64,000 nt of DNA from Dryocola sp051307055 (GTDB taxonomy: Bacteria > Pseudomonadota > Gammaproteobacteria > Enterobacterales > Enterobacteriaceae), in contig NZ_CP149994.1 in NCBI RefSeq assembly GCF_051307055.1, positions 2,666,001-2,730,000 on the forward strand, given 5' to 3'. Shown piece by piece: positions 41,764-51,017 of this stretch. Position 1 is the stretch's first letter; each line of letters starts with the position of its first letter. Both the position numbers and the translations under genes were made by a program. The notes under the pieces were generated by a model. The model had not been told where the DNA came from. It made no database searches and was given only the letters and a program-made list of their open reading frames with translations.

Positions 41764-42720
41764 ATGAAGATACCGGTCCATCTCAATGCCCTACGGGCTT
41801 TCGAAGCCAGCGCGCGCCACCAGAGCTTCTCTCTGGCGGCGCAAGAGTTGAACGTCACGCCTGCGGCTGTGGGCCAACTGGTGCGTTCCCTTGAGGAGGT
41901 GGTAGGTTTTCCGCTGTTTCATCGCAGCAATAACCGACGTGCCGCCCTGATTCTTACGGAACCCGCTCAGCGGGCGCTTCCGGATATTCGTATAGGGTTT
42001 CATAGCCTGAACCTTGGCATGACGATTCTTCGTGAGGGCGCAACTAATGGCATTCTTAACGTCACCATCAGCCCCGCTTTTGCCGCCAAGTGGTTACTGC
42101 CCAGGATAGAAGATTTTCAACACCGCTGGCCGGATATCGACGTGCGTCTGGAAACCAGCCTGAAGCTGTTAGATTTCACGGCGCAGGGTATGGACGTGGG
42201 CATTCGATACGGTCTGGGTAAATGGGAAGGGTTAAAGGCTGAATTATTGATGTCGGAAGAGGTGTTCCCGGTGTGCGCCCCTTCACTTATGGCCGTTAAC
42301 CCGGCGATTAACTGTCTGACAGGCGTCACAGAGCAGACGCTGATTCACGATCTGTCGATGGAGCAGCATAAAGATTTTATCACCTGGGATCGGTGGTTGC
42401 GGCGCTTTAACGTTCAGGCAATAGCGCGTAAAGCGGGCCTGCGGATTAATAACTCAGCAGCAGTGTTGCAGGCAGCGATTGAAGGGCATGGCATCGCTTT
42501 AGCCAGAAGTATTATGGTCGATGAGGATATCAAAAGCGGCAGACTTATACGGCTGTGCCCGGAAGTTTCGCTCTCTGGTCCGTTGGCCTATTATCTGGTC
42601 TATCGCCCCGGGTGCGATAGCTTGCCGAAAATTGCTTACTTCCGGAACTGGGTCATCGAGCAGGCGAATAAATTTAATAAAACCCGCTACGATGGGGGCT
42701 CCCTGACCAGACATGAATAA
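41764..42720 (+). CDS. LysR-type regulator (GcvA-like), divergent to the amine operon
   Basis: 318 aa. GcvA-like winged helix (PVHLNALRAFEASARHQSFS, then LAAQELNVTPAAVGQLVRSL) and effector domain with GMDVGIRYG and a C-terminal SRIMVDEDIKSGRLIRL-like segment. Divergent to the six-gene amine operon with 241 bases between start codons, so it probably controls that operon and itself. Confidence 0.9.
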   Translation: MKIPVHLNALRAFEASARHQSFSLAAQELNVTPAAVGQLVRSLEEVVGFPLFHRSNNRRAALILTEPAQRALPDIRIGFHSLNLGMTILREGATNGILNVTISPAFAAKWLLPRIEDFQHRWPDIDVRLETSLKLLDFTAQGMDVGIRYGLGKWEGLKAELLMSEEVFPVCAPSLMAVNPAINCLTGVTEQTLIHDLSMEQHKDFITWDRWLRRFNVQAIARKAGLRINNSAAVLQAAIEGHGIALARSIMVDEDIKSGRLIRLCPEVSLSGPLAYYLVYRPGCDSLPKIAYFRNWVIEQANKFNKTRYDGGSLTRHE

Positions 42721-42867
42721 CCCCTGCTGGCCCGTAACGTCGTTTATCCATGGCGATGAGAATACGCCAGATAGTAAGAAAAGGCGCCATATGATTAAGC
42801 GGGCCGAATCCGGCTGTCCGGCCCTCTTGCTTTACTGCTATTAATGAGCGCTCATGCCTGAAAATAA

Positions 42868-44967
42868 CTATTTGCTACGGTTCGCAATAATTACCTCCGC
42901 CACGTTACGCGGCGCTTCTGCGTAATGGTGAAACTCCATATTGTAAGTGGCGCGCCCCTGGGACATGGAACGCAACGTGGTGGAGTAGCCAAACATCTCT
43001 GAGAGCGGCACATCGGCGCGAATAATGTGGCTGCCGAGCCTTTCATCCATGCCCTGCACCATGCCGCGCCTTGAAGAGAGATCGCCCATCACGTTACCGG
43101 CGTACTCTTCCGGCGTTTCCACCTCTACGTGCATAACAGGCTCCAGAATAACCGGGTCGGCCCGCCGTGCGCCCTCCTTGAAGCCAAAGATAGCCGCCAT
43201 CCTGAAAGCCATCTCCGAGGAATCCACGTCGTGATACGAACCAAAAGTCAGCGTCACTTTGACATCCACCACCGGATAGCCCGCCAGCACGCCGCTGTTC
43301 AGCGCTTCGCGAACGCCCTTTTCCACCGAGGGTATAAATTCACGCGGCACCACGCCGCCTTTGGTCGCATCTTCAAATGCGAAGCCTTTGCCCGCCTCAA
43401 GCGGTTCAATGGTTAGCACCACGTGGCCATACTGTCCTTTGCCGCCCGACTGCCGGACAAATTTGCCTTCCACCTCTTTCACCGTTTTGCGCAGGGTTTC
43501 GCGATAGGTGACCTGCGGACGCCCGATGTTCGCTTCTACGCCAAACTCGCGCTTCATACGGTCGACAATAATTTCCAGATGCAGCTCGCCCATGCCGGAA
43601 ATAATGGTCTGCCCGGATTCTTCGTCGGTGTGTAACCGGAACGACGGATCTTCCGCCGCCAGCCGCTGCAGAGCTATACCCATGCGTTCCTGATCCGCCT
43701 TGGTTTTCGGCTCAATCGCCAGCGAAATCACCGGCTCCGGAAACTCCATACGCTCCAGCGAAACCACGGCTGCTGGATCGCAGAGCGTATCGCCCGTGGT
43801 GACATCTTTCAGCCCCACGCAGGCGGCGATATCGCCGGCGCGCAGCTCGTCCACCTCATGCCTGTCGTTGGCATGCATCTGCACGATGCGTCCGATACGC
43901 TCTTTCTTGCCCTTCACCGGGTTGTAAACCGAATCGCCTTTTTTTAGCACGCCGGAGTAAACGCGAATAAACGTCAGCTGTCCCACGTAAGGGTCGGTCA
44001 TCAGTTTGAATGCCAGCGCGGAGAACGGTTCGCCGTCGGCGGGATGTCGTTCAACCGTTTGACCTTTCTCATCGATGCCCTGAATGGAGGGGATATCAAG
44101 CGGAGAAGGCATCAGCTCGACTATGGCGTCAAGCATGCGCTGCACGCCTTTATTTTTAAAAGCGCTGCCGCAGAGCATCGGCTGAATTTCACCGGCAACG
44201 GTGCGCGCGCGCAGGCCTGCGACAATCTCCTCTTCGCTCAGCTCGCCTGTTTCCAGATAGTTATCCATCAGCGTTTCGCTGGCTTCCGCCGCGGCCGACA
44301 CCATCTTGTCGCGCCATTTTTGCGCGGTTGAAAGCAACGCTTCCGGTACGGGCGCGTAGTTAAACGTCATCCCCTGCGTTGCGTCGTCCCACAAAATAGC
44401 GCGCATTTTGATGAGATCCACCACGCCGGTGAAACGATCTTCCGCGCCAATCGGGATAACGATCGGCACAGGATTCGCCTTCAGCCGGTCAATCATCATC
44501 TGTACCACGCGGAAGAAATCCGCTCCCTGGCGATCCATTTTGTTGACGAAAGCCAGGCGCGGCACATGATATTTGTTGGCCTGCCGCCACACGGTTTCGG
44601 ACTGGGGCTGAACGCCGCCTACGGCGTCATACACCATCACCGCACCGTCGAGCACGCGCATGGAACGTTCCACTTCTATGGTGAAATCAACGTGGCCCGG
44701 GGTGTCGATAATATTGATCCGATGCGGCTCGAAGCCGCGATCCATACCCGACCAGAAGCAGCTTACCGCCGCCGAAGTGATGGTAATCCCGCGCTCCTGC
44801 TCCTGCGCCATCCAGTCCGTCGTTGCTGCGCCATCGTGAACTTCGCCCAGCTTATGGCTCATGCCGGTATAAAACAGGATGCGTTCGGTAGTGGTCGTTT
44901 TACCGGCATCGATGTGGGCGGAAATACCAATGTTGCGATAGCGCTCAAGAGGGATGGGTCGGGGCAT
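42868..44967 (-). CDS. Elongation factor G paralogue
   Basis: 699 aa, full-length EF-G. GTPase motifs: AHIDAGKTTTTERI (G1), DTPGHVDFTIEVERSM (G3), NKMD (G4) and a G5-like CGSAFKNKG. Domains II-V follow, including the domain IV loop that reaches the decoding centre (YGHVVLTIEPLEAG, SYHDVDSSE) and the C-terminal translocase domain ending in NRSK. It resembles E. coli FusA along the whole length but with many substitutions. The str-operon neighbours (rpsL, rpsG, tuf) are absent, so this is a second, stand-alone fusA. Second EF-Gs elsewhere act in ribosome recycling, hibernation or fusidic-acid resistance; which applies here cannot be told. AAGGA precedes ATG. Confidence 0.9.
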   Translation of the reverse strand: MPRPIPLERYRNIGISAHIDAGKTTTTERILFYTGMSHKLGEVHDGAATTDWMAQEQERGITITSAAVSCFWSGMDRGFEPHRINIIDTPGHVDFTIEVERSMRVLDGAVMVYDAVGGVQPQSETVWRQANKYHVPRLAFVNKMDRQGADFFRVVQMMIDRLKANPVPIVIPIGAEDRFTGVVDLIKMRAILWDDATQGMTFNYAPVPEALLSTAQKWRDKMVSAAAEASETLMDNYLETGELSEEEIVAGLRARTVAGEIQPMLCGSAFKNKGVQRMLDAIVELMPSPLDIPSIQGIDEKGQTVERHPADGEPFSALAFKLMTDPYVGQLTFIRVYSGVLKKGDSVYNPVKGKKERIGRIVQMHANDRHEVDELRAGDIAACVGLKDVTTGDTLCDPAAVVSLERMEFPEPVISLAIEPKTKADQERMGIALQRLAAEDPSFRLHTDEESGQTIISGMGELHLEIIVDRMKREFGVEANIGRPQVTYRETLRKTVKEVEGKFVRQSGGKGQYGHVVLTIEPLEAGKGFAFEDATKGGVVPREFIPSVEKGVREALNSGVLAGYPVVDVKVTLTFGSYHDVDSSEMAFRMAAIFGFKEGARRADPVILEPVMHVEVETPEEYAGNVMGDLSSRRGMVQGMDERLGSHIIRADVPLSEMFGYSTTLRSMSQGRATYNMEFHHYAEAPRNVAEVIIANRSK

Positions 44968-45063
44968 GATGCGTCCTTAGTCTCTTTGACCGTGAGCGGC
45001 AGAGTTTGCCGCGTTTTGGGAGTAAAACCGGGCCGTAACAGCAACGGCCAGCACAGGAAGAGT

Positions 45064-45207
45064 ATGATCGCCAATCGCCCCGAACGAGAACAAATCCGCG
45101 TGGAAAATGTGCTTTTTGCGCTGGAGTATTTTTTGCGGCTGGATATCATCAGAACGCTGACGGAACGGGGAGAGCAGGCCTGCGGCACGCTGCGAAATCA
45201 GCGATGA
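45064..45207 (+). CDS. Possible small protein, 47 aa
   Basis: ATG with a well-placed AGGA upstream encodes a charged 47-residue protein (MIANRPEREQIRVENVLFAL...). Its stop overlaps another ATG (ATGA) that opens a 14-codon frame. I do not recognise it. It may be part of a decayed gene. Placed between EF-G and cobT, opposite strand. Confidence 0.35.
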   Translation: MIANRPEREQIRVENVLFALEYFLRLDIIRTLTERGEQACGTLRNQR

Positions 45208-45339
45208 CGCCCGCAGGAAAGGACGAAATTGATCTCGCTAAGGCGTGAAGATCTGAATGCGCGTTTCCCAGGGCTGCTGAATACGCTTTTGCAGGTGCTG
45301 CAGAAAAACCGGTGGATGGCGCTTCGCTTATCCACCGAT

Positions 45340-46398
45340 CTATTTGCCTTTCGGCAAATCAATATTACTGCCCGCCAGCGTTCCCATCTGGTTATGCATC
45401 GCGCAGGCGGCATCGACGATATGCATCGCCAGCGCGGCTCCGCTGCCTTCACCCAGGCGCATTTCCATATGCAGATAGGGCTCCAGAACCAGATGCTTCA
45501 GGGCAAGCCGTGCGCCCTTCTCTGCCGATAGATGCGAGGGGATGAGGTAAGCGCGCGCGCCGGGCGCAATGCGGCAGGCGGCAAGGGCGGAGGCATAAGA
45601 GAGATAGCCATCGAGCACCACCGGCAGCCCGGCCGCCGCCGCGCCCAGCATGACGCCGGTCATGCCGACCAGATCAAACCCGCCAACTTTCGCCAGCACC
45701 TCGATACCGTCCTGCGCATCGGGCTGATTGACCTCCAGCGCCCGGCGCACCACGGCAATCTTATGAGCTATTTTGTCGACCGGCAGATTCGCGCCCATGC
45801 CCACGGTATCGCTCGGATCGCTGTCGGTAAATACGCTGACCATCGCTGCCGCGGGCGTAGTATTCGCCATGCCCAGCTCGCCCACGCCAAACAGCCGCAC
45901 GCCTTCCGCCGCTCTGGCAAGAGTGAGTTTTGCCGTTGCCAGCAGCAACTCTTCCGCCTGCTGGCGCGTCATCGCCGGGCCTCTGGCGATGTTGCCGCTG
46001 CCGCGCGCCACCTTCATATTCAGCACGCCGGGCAGCGGTTCGCTGTCAACGCCGACGTCTACAACTGTCACCTCTGCCCCGGCAAGCGCGCCCAGCACGC
46101 AGACGCCGGTATTGCGGCGCGTCATATTCATGGTCTGAATCGCAGTTACCACCTGCGGCGCAGCCGCCACGCCTTCCGTATAAACGCCGTGATCGGCGCA
46201 CATCACCAGAATCGCTTTGCGGCTCGTGTCGAGGCCGTCTTTCAACCCCGGCATGCCCGCGAGCTGGACGGCGAGCGACTCCAGCCTTCCCAGGCTGCCC
46301 GGCGGTTTTAACAGGCCGTCGATATGCTGCTGCGCGTTAGCCATTGCGTGACGATCGAGCGGGGAAATCGCCGCCAGAAGCGTAGCCAGTGTCTGCAT
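45340..46398 (-). CDS. cobT: Nicotinate-nucleotide-dimethylbenzimidazole phosphoribosyltransferase
   Basis: 352 aa, usual CobT length. It makes alpha-ribazole phosphate for the lower ligand of cobalamin in the cytoplasm. Recognisable blocks: KPPGSLGRLESLAVQLAG near the N-terminus, VMCADHGVYTEGV, GELGMANTTPAAAM with the Glu/substrate loop, and VLDGYLSYASALAA with SHLSAEKGA. Last gene of cbiP-cobU-cobS-cobT, 30 bases after cobS. Comparison with E. coli order (cobUST) confirms identity. Confidence 0.95.
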   Translation of the reverse strand: MQTLATLLAAISPLDRHAMANAQQHIDGLLKPPGSLGRLESLAVQLAGMPGLKDGLDTSRKAILVMCADHGVYTEGVAAAPQVVTAIQTMNMTRRNTGVCVLGALAGAEVTVVDVGVDSEPLPGVLNMKVARGSGNIARGPAMTRQQAEELLLATAKLTLARAAEGVRLFGVGELGMANTTPAAAMVSVFTDSDPSDTVGMGANLPVDKIAHKIAVVRRALEVNQPDAQDGIEVLAKVGGFDLVGMTGVMLGAAAAGLPVVLDGYLSYASALAACRIAPGARAYLIPSHLSAEKGARLALKHLVLEPYLHMEMRLGEGSGAALAMHIVDAACAMHNQMGTLAGSNIDLPKGK

Positions 46399-46428
46399 TT
46401 ATTTATTCCCTGAATGGTTAATCTGACG

Positions 46429-47172
46429 CTACAAAAGCGCCAGCAAAAAAACGACTTCGCCAAGCTCGATGGCCGCGCCCAGCGTGTCGCCGGTGTGCCC
46501 GCCAAGCGCGCAACGCAGCGCCCAGGCCAGCGCCATAATGACAACGAGCGTCACCGCGAACGCAAAAATACCCGCCGACGGCACCAGCAGCACGGAAAGC
46601 AACGCGCCGCCAGCCAGGGTCACCACAGTCTGTTTCCCGTTTACCTTGCCAATAAACAGATTGCCCAGCCCCTTTTCTCTGGCGTACTTCTGTCGATACA
46701 TCAGCAGCACGCAGGCGGTGCGTCCGGCGACGGAAGCCGCGGCCAGCAGGGCAAGCATGTTCCCGCCGCGCAGGGATAACTCGCTGACCGCCAGCACCTT
46801 GGCGAAAAGAACAAAAATCAGCGCCAGCCCGCCGTGCGTGCCCAGACGGCTGTCGCGCATAATTTCCAGCATGCGTTCGCGGGTGCGGGCCGAAAACACG
46901 CCGTCGCAGGTGTCCGCCAGGCCGTCCAGATGAAAGCCGCCGGTCAGCAGCGCCAGCGCCAGCACGTAGCCCAGCGCCGCCAGCGGCAGGCCGCACCACG
47001 GCTGCAAGACAACGAAGACCAGCCCTGCGATGGCGCCCAACAGCAGGCCAACGAAGGGAAAGGTGATGATGCCGCGCACGTACTGCCCCACCTCCAGCCC
47101 CTGCGACCAGCGGCCCGGCACCGGTAAACGGCTCATGAACTGCAGCGTGGCAAAGTACAAACGAAAGATCAT
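46429..47172 (-). CDS. cobS: Adenosylcobinamide-GDP ribazoletransferase (cobalamin synthase)
   Basis: 247 aa integral membrane enzyme that joins adenosylcobinamide-GDP and alpha-ribazole (phosphate). Motifs: FMSRLPVPGRW, GFHLDGLADTCDGVFS (the conserved acidic D-G-x-A-D motif that binds Mg) and AKVLAVSEL. About six to seven membrane segments. ATG overlaps the cobU stop by 4 bases. Confidence 0.95.
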   Translation of the reverse strand: MIFRLYFATLQFMSRLPVPGRWSQGLEVGQYVRGIITFPFVGLLLGAIAGLVFVVLQPWCGLPLAALGYVLALALLTGGFHLDGLADTCDGVFSARTRERMLEIMRDSRLGTHGGLALIFVLFAKVLAVSELSLRGGNMLALLAAASVAGRTACVLLMYRQKYAREKGLGNLFIGKVNGKQTVVTLAGGALLSVLLVPSAGIFAFAVTLVVIMALAWALRCALGGHTGDTLGAAIELGEVVFLLALL

Positions 47173-47711
47173 TTTATTTTTACTCCAATCCCGGACACCA
47201 CCAGCCAGACTCCCTGCGCTTCAGCCGCCAGCCGCTGGTTTACGCGCCCGGCAATATCGCGAAAGTGCCGGGCCAGGCGATTCTCCGGCACAATGCCCAT
47301 CCCCACTTCGTTGGTCACGAGATAAACCGGCGACGGGCAGACCGCACAGGCGGCCAGCAGCGCATCGATTTGCTGGTTTACCTGCTGCTCGATTGCCGCG
47401 AAATCCCATTCATCTTCAGGCTTATCGCCCGCCGCATCGAACATAATATTGGTGAGTAACGTGGTGATGCATTCCAGCAGTATCGCCTCCTGCGGGTCGT
47501 TCGCGGCGCCGATAACGCCGTTCAAATCGCGGTATTGCTCTACGGTGCGCCAGCGCGCCGGACGGGAAGCGCGGTGATGCTGAATGCGGGCCGCCATTTC
47601 CTCATCGACTATTTTCGCGGTGGCGATGTACAACACGCGTTCGCTCAAGGCGGCCAGTTGCTCCGCATGGCGGCTTTTGCCGCTGCGTGCGCCGCCGGTA
47701 ATCAGATACAT
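47169..47711 (-). CDS. cobU: Adenosylcobinamide kinase / adenosylcobinamide-phosphate guanylyltransferase
   Basis: 180 aa. P-loop GGARSGKSRHAEQ at the N-terminus, HHRASRPARW (His that forms the GMP intermediate) and VTNEVGMGIVPENRLARHFR. It activates cobinamide before CobS acts. ATG overlaps the end of cbiP by 10 bases. Confidence 0.95.
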   Translation of the reverse strand: MYLITGGARSGKSRHAEQLAALSERVLYIATAKIVDEEMAARIQHHRASRPARWRTVEQYRDLNGVIGAANDPQEAILLECITTLLTNIMFDAAGDKPEDEWDFAAIEQQVNQQIDALLAACAVCPSPVYLVTNEVGMGIVPENRLARHFRDIAGRVNQRLAAEAQGVWLVVSGIGVKIK

Positions 47712-49240
47712 GATTGCTCCCGATGTTCACGCATAATCTGGTAAATACGCTGGATATCAATATGTTCACGCATGGCGCTGGCAAGAATATCGAACTGCCG
47801 CTGTTTATGCTGCTGATAATCAAACCGCTCGCCATCCCACGCTTGCAACCCTTTTCGCTCACGCAGGCCGTCAAGCAGCGCACGGGTAAATTCACCGCTA
47901 TCAAACACGCCGTGCAGATAGGTTCCCAGCACGCTGCCGTCCGCGCTTACCGCGCCATCAAGGCTGTCGTAAGGCTGAGCGTTGCACTCGCTCAGGCGGG
48001 CGAAAGGTTCAACCTGCGCGCCGCGCTGCGTTTCGCCCATATGGATTTCATAGCCCTCCAGCCTGAGCGCCGCGCAGGTGCTGAAGAGGCCGGGCAATGC
48101 CGGAAGCGTTTTACCCGCCGCTCGGGTGGTGGTTTTCACACTGGCGAAACGGGTCACCACGTCCAGCAGGCCGATGCCCGGCAATTCATTCAGACCGAAC
48201 TCCACCGCGTCGAAGATATGGTTGCCAAGCATCTGGTAGCCGCCGCAAATGCCCAGCACCGCACCGCCCGCCCGGTGATGCGCCAGCAGCGCTTTTTCAA
48301 AGCCGTTCTCACGAACCCAGAGCAAATCGCTTAGCGTGTTTTTGCTGCCGGGCAGAATAACCAGATCGCAGCCCTGAAGCTCATGCGGCTGGCTGACATA
48401 ACGCAGGCGCACGTCCGGCTGGGCAGCCAGCGCGTTAAAATCGGTGAAGTTGGACATGTAGGGCAGCTGGATCACCGCGATATTCAGATCCCCAGGCGTG
48501 TCGGCATCGTATTTGCCGCGCGCTAAAACAACGCTGTCCTCATCTTCCAGATCCACCTTCAGCCACGGCATAACGCCCAGCACCGGCACGCCGGTCAGGG
48601 CTTCGATTTGTTCAACGCCCGAGTAAAGCAGCGCTTTATCGCCGCGAAACTTATTGATGATAACGCCTTTTACGCGCCGCTTTTCCTGTTCGGTCAGAAG
48701 CGCGATGGTGCCGTAAATTGCGGCAAACACGCCGCCGCGGTCGATATCCGCCACCAGGATCACCGGGCATTCGGCCAGTTCAGCCATGCCCATATTGACG
48801 ATATCGCGATCGCGTAAGTTAATCTCCGCCGGGCTGCCCGCCCCTTCCAGCACCATCACTTCGTATTCGGACGCAAGGCTGCGGTACACTTCCTGAATCT
48901 GGCTGCGCAACCGGGGTTTGTAATTGTGATACGTGACAGCGTCCATGTTGGTGGCGACTTTGCCCATCAGCACCACCTGCGCTTTGCAGTCGCTGGTGGG
49001 TTTTAACAGCACGGGATTCATGCGCACGTCCGGCGCAATCCCGGCGGCTTCGGCCTGGAATATCTGCGCGCGCCCCATCTCTTTGCCGTCTGGCGTGATG
49101 CCCGAGTTGAGCGCCATATTCTGCGATTTAAACGGCGCGACGCTAAGCCCGTCCTGGGAAAAAATGCGGCACAGTCCCGCCACCAGCACGCTTTTTCCGA
49201 CATCTGAAGCGGTGCCCTGGATCATTACGGCATTGCCCAT
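47702..49240 (-). CDS. cbiP: Cobyric acid synthase (adenosylcobyrinate amidase)
   Basis: 512 aa. N-terminal ATP-binding dethiobiotin-synthetase-like domain (MIQGTASDVGKSVLVAGL) and C-terminal class I glutamine-amidotransferase-like domain with the nucleophile Cys in LGICGGYQML and the late His of YLHGVFDSG. It amidates the b, d, e and g side chains of the corrin ring with glutamine and ATP. Start ATG 49240 is preferred over 49243 because AAGGAGG is closer to the first. First gene of the small cob operon; the other cbi genes are not in the window. Confidence 0.93.
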   Translation of the reverse strand: MGNAVMIQGTASDVGKSVLVAGLCRIFSQDGLSVAPFKSQNMALNSGITPDGKEMGRAQIFQAEAAGIAPDVRMNPVLLKPTSDCKAQVVLMGKVATNMDAVTYHNYKPRLRSQIQEVYRSLASEYEVMVLEGAGSPAEINLRDRDIVNMGMAELAECPVILVADIDRGGVFAAIYGTIALLTEQEKRRVKGVIINKFRGDKALLYSGVEQIEALTGVPVLGVMPWLKVDLEDEDSVVLARGKYDADTPGDLNIAVIQLPYMSNFTDFNALAAQPDVRLRYVSQPHELQGCDLVILPGSKNTLSDLLWVRENGFEKALLAHHRAGGAVLGICGGYQMLGNHIFDAVEFGLNELPGIGLLDVVTRFASVKTTTRAAGKTLPALPGLFSTCAALRLEGYEIHMGETQRGAQVEPFARLSECNAQPYDSLDGAVSADGSVLGTYLHGVFDSGEFTRALLDGLRERKGLQAWDGERFDYQQHKQRQFDILASAMREHIDIQRIYQIMREHREQSCI

Positions 49241-49292
49241 CATGCCTCCTTACTTGTATGCCGCGCCAGAAGACGGCTGTCGCTGGCAGGCG

Positions 49293-49323
49293 AAAAAAAA
49301 CCGCCTCAGGTCAAAGGCGGTTT
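49293..49323 (-). terminator. Terminator after yeeX
   Basis: Minus-strand stem AAACCGCC / GGCGGTTT followed by a T run of eight, 25 bases after the yeeX stop and about 50 bases before cbiP. Confidence 0.85.
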
Positions 49324-49347
49324 CAGAAGGTATGCTGCGGCTAAAGC

Positions 49348-49668
49348 TTATTCCGGCTTCAGCTCGCCCATCGCTTTAAGTTTTTTAGAAATTTCGCGAC
49401 GCTCTTTGGAAAGCTCAGCATTTTTGATGATGTAGTCATCAACGCGGTCTTCGTAGTCGGTCTTCATGCTGGCGATGATGCCCTGAATGGCTTCGATGCT
49501 CATGCCCGGCTTGATGTAATCGCTCAGGTTATCGAGCAGCAGAACACGTTTTGAGTTGTCACGGATCTTTTTCTCTACGTCCTGAATTTCACGCTGCAGT
49601 TTGTTCTTACGACGGAACAGACGCACGAACTCCAGAACGTCCTGAAAAGAAGGCTTAGTATTTTCCAT
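49348..49668 (-). CDS. yeeX: DUF496 family protein YeeX
   Basis: 106 aa, nearly identical to E. coli YeeX by memory (FQDVLEFVRLFRRKNKLQRE, LLLDNLSDYIKPGMS). Predicted mostly helical with coiled-coil character. Function unknown; possibly nucleoid or RNA associated. AGGGG precedes ATG. Single-gene unit with its own terminator. Confidence 0.94.
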   Translation of the reverse strand: MENTKPSFQDVLEFVRLFRRKNKLQREIQDVEKKIRDNSKRVLLLDNLSDYIKPGMSIEAIQGIIASMKTDYEDRVDDYIIKNAELSKERREISKKLKAMGELKPE

Positions 49669-49829
49669 TTTTACACCCCTGCTAAATTCAAACTCGGATT
49701 CGTTAAGACAACTGCCCTAACCATAAAGGTAGCGGCTGCCGTTGACAATGATTTATCGGTCGCTGGTCCTATCTTAACCTTAATTAATGCTGAATCGAAA
49801 CCAGCATTGTAAAAGCGGGCGCTCGCCCG

Positions 49830-50891
49830 CTACTTACGCAGCGCCCGGCAGATAAGCTGCGACAGTAATTCCAGCTGGCGGGCCAGCTCCAGGCTTAGCC
49901 ATACATAGCCGTAGATCGGCGTTTCCTGCGGCGCGCTGCCCTGCTGCCCCTCCTGCATCAGCTGGCGCAGCTCGCTGACAATTTCGCTGAGCTTTTCGGT
50001 ATTGGCCGAGATGGGCGACGGATTGCCCTCCTGCAGGGCCAGCGCAATGGCGCTGAGGGTTCTTTGCGTCATTTGCTGCGTGTCGCGCAGCGTACGCGCG
50101 TTAAGCATCAAAAAATGGCTGGCCCGTGACGTCCAGTAAGCGTTAATTTGCAGCTCAAGCGTACACACCATATTGCGGCTCACTTTCTGAATCGCTTCAA
50201 AAATCGTTTTCTGAATGTGCGTTTCTTTGCTGGCAGGCCCAATCAGGGCGCGCATTTTTACCACGTCGTTAAGAATGGTTTGCAGCGGTTTTTCTAAGCG
50301 CGGACGCTCAAGCAAATTTGGTGAAAATCCCGCGTTACAGAGCCGGCCGAACGCCGTCACGAAGCTCGCCATCTGTATTCGCCAGTGGATAAATGCCCGT
50401 TGCGGATAGATGCTGGTGTAGAGCATCGCCAGCAGCGATCCGAAGATGACGTCGCCGCTTCGCCACAGCGCGGTTTCCATGTTCCCCGCAGGCGCCCCCA
50501 CCACCACAGAAAGCGTGATGCCAATCAGCAGGGCCTGGTAAGGGCGTTTGCCGAGCGCCAGAAAACCGCATAAGAACATGGCTATCGCACACCAGAGCAG
50601 CATAAGCGGCAGGGAATAAAGCTCCAGTTTAAGGGCCACAAGCCCGAGCGCCGCGCCAAATATAGTGCCGCCGATACGTTCAAAAGCTCTGGGAATAACG
50701 TTCCCCCAGAAGGAGATGGGTCCCATGACCACCACAAGCGTAATCAGCGGCCAGGTGCCTTCCGGCACGTTGAGTATGCGAACAAGAATGAAGGTGAGAA
50801 TAAACGCCAGCGCGATGCGAATCCCGTGTACCGTGCGATAGTGGCTGTAAACACGCATTTCAAACGGGCTAAGTAATTTGTCGGGGCGCAC
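49830..50891 (-). CDS. yeeA: FUSC-family inner-membrane protein YeeA
   Basis: 353 aa with GTG start and AGGAG upstream. The N-terminal half has six hydrophobic segments (for example GIRIALAFILTFILVRIL and MGPISFWGNVIPRAFERIGG); the C-terminal half is a soluble helical domain. Close to E. coli YeeA, of the aromatic-acid-exporter/fusaric-acid-resistance type. Its substrate is unknown. Confidence 0.93.
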   Translation of the reverse strand: MRPDKLLSPFEMRVYSHYRTVHGIRIALAFILTFILVRILNVPEGTWPLITLVVVMGPISFWGNVIPRAFERIGGTIFGAALGLVALKLELYSLPLMLLWCAIAMFLCGFLALGKRPYQALLIGITLSVVVGAPAGNMETALWRSGDVIFGSLLAMLYTSIYPQRAFIHWRIQMASFVTAFGRLCNAGFSPNLLERPRLEKPLQTILNDVVKMRALIGPASKETHIQKTIFEAIQKVSRNMVCTLELQINAYWTSRASHFLMLNARTLRDTQQMTQRTLSAIALALQEGNPSPISANTEKLSEIVSELRQLMQEGQQGSAPQETPIYGYVWLSLELARQLELLSQLICRALRK

Positions 50892-51017
50892 ACCCGTCTC
50901 CTGAAATCAAAAGCGCGATTGTAGCAGACTAATGCCAGACACCCGACAAAGGAGATCCCGGGCGTTTGGCATAGATCAATACAGATGGCGATAGAGTCAT
51001 TGCAATATTGTCTAATT

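Noticed and set aside
45532..46311. 259-aa plus-strand frame inside cobT
   Set aside because: Antisense to a well-conserved gene; no family residues.
49244..49347. Cobalamin riboswitch upstream of cbiP
   Set aside because: The gap is about 100 bases and mostly occupied by the yeeX terminator, too short for a B12 riboswitch.
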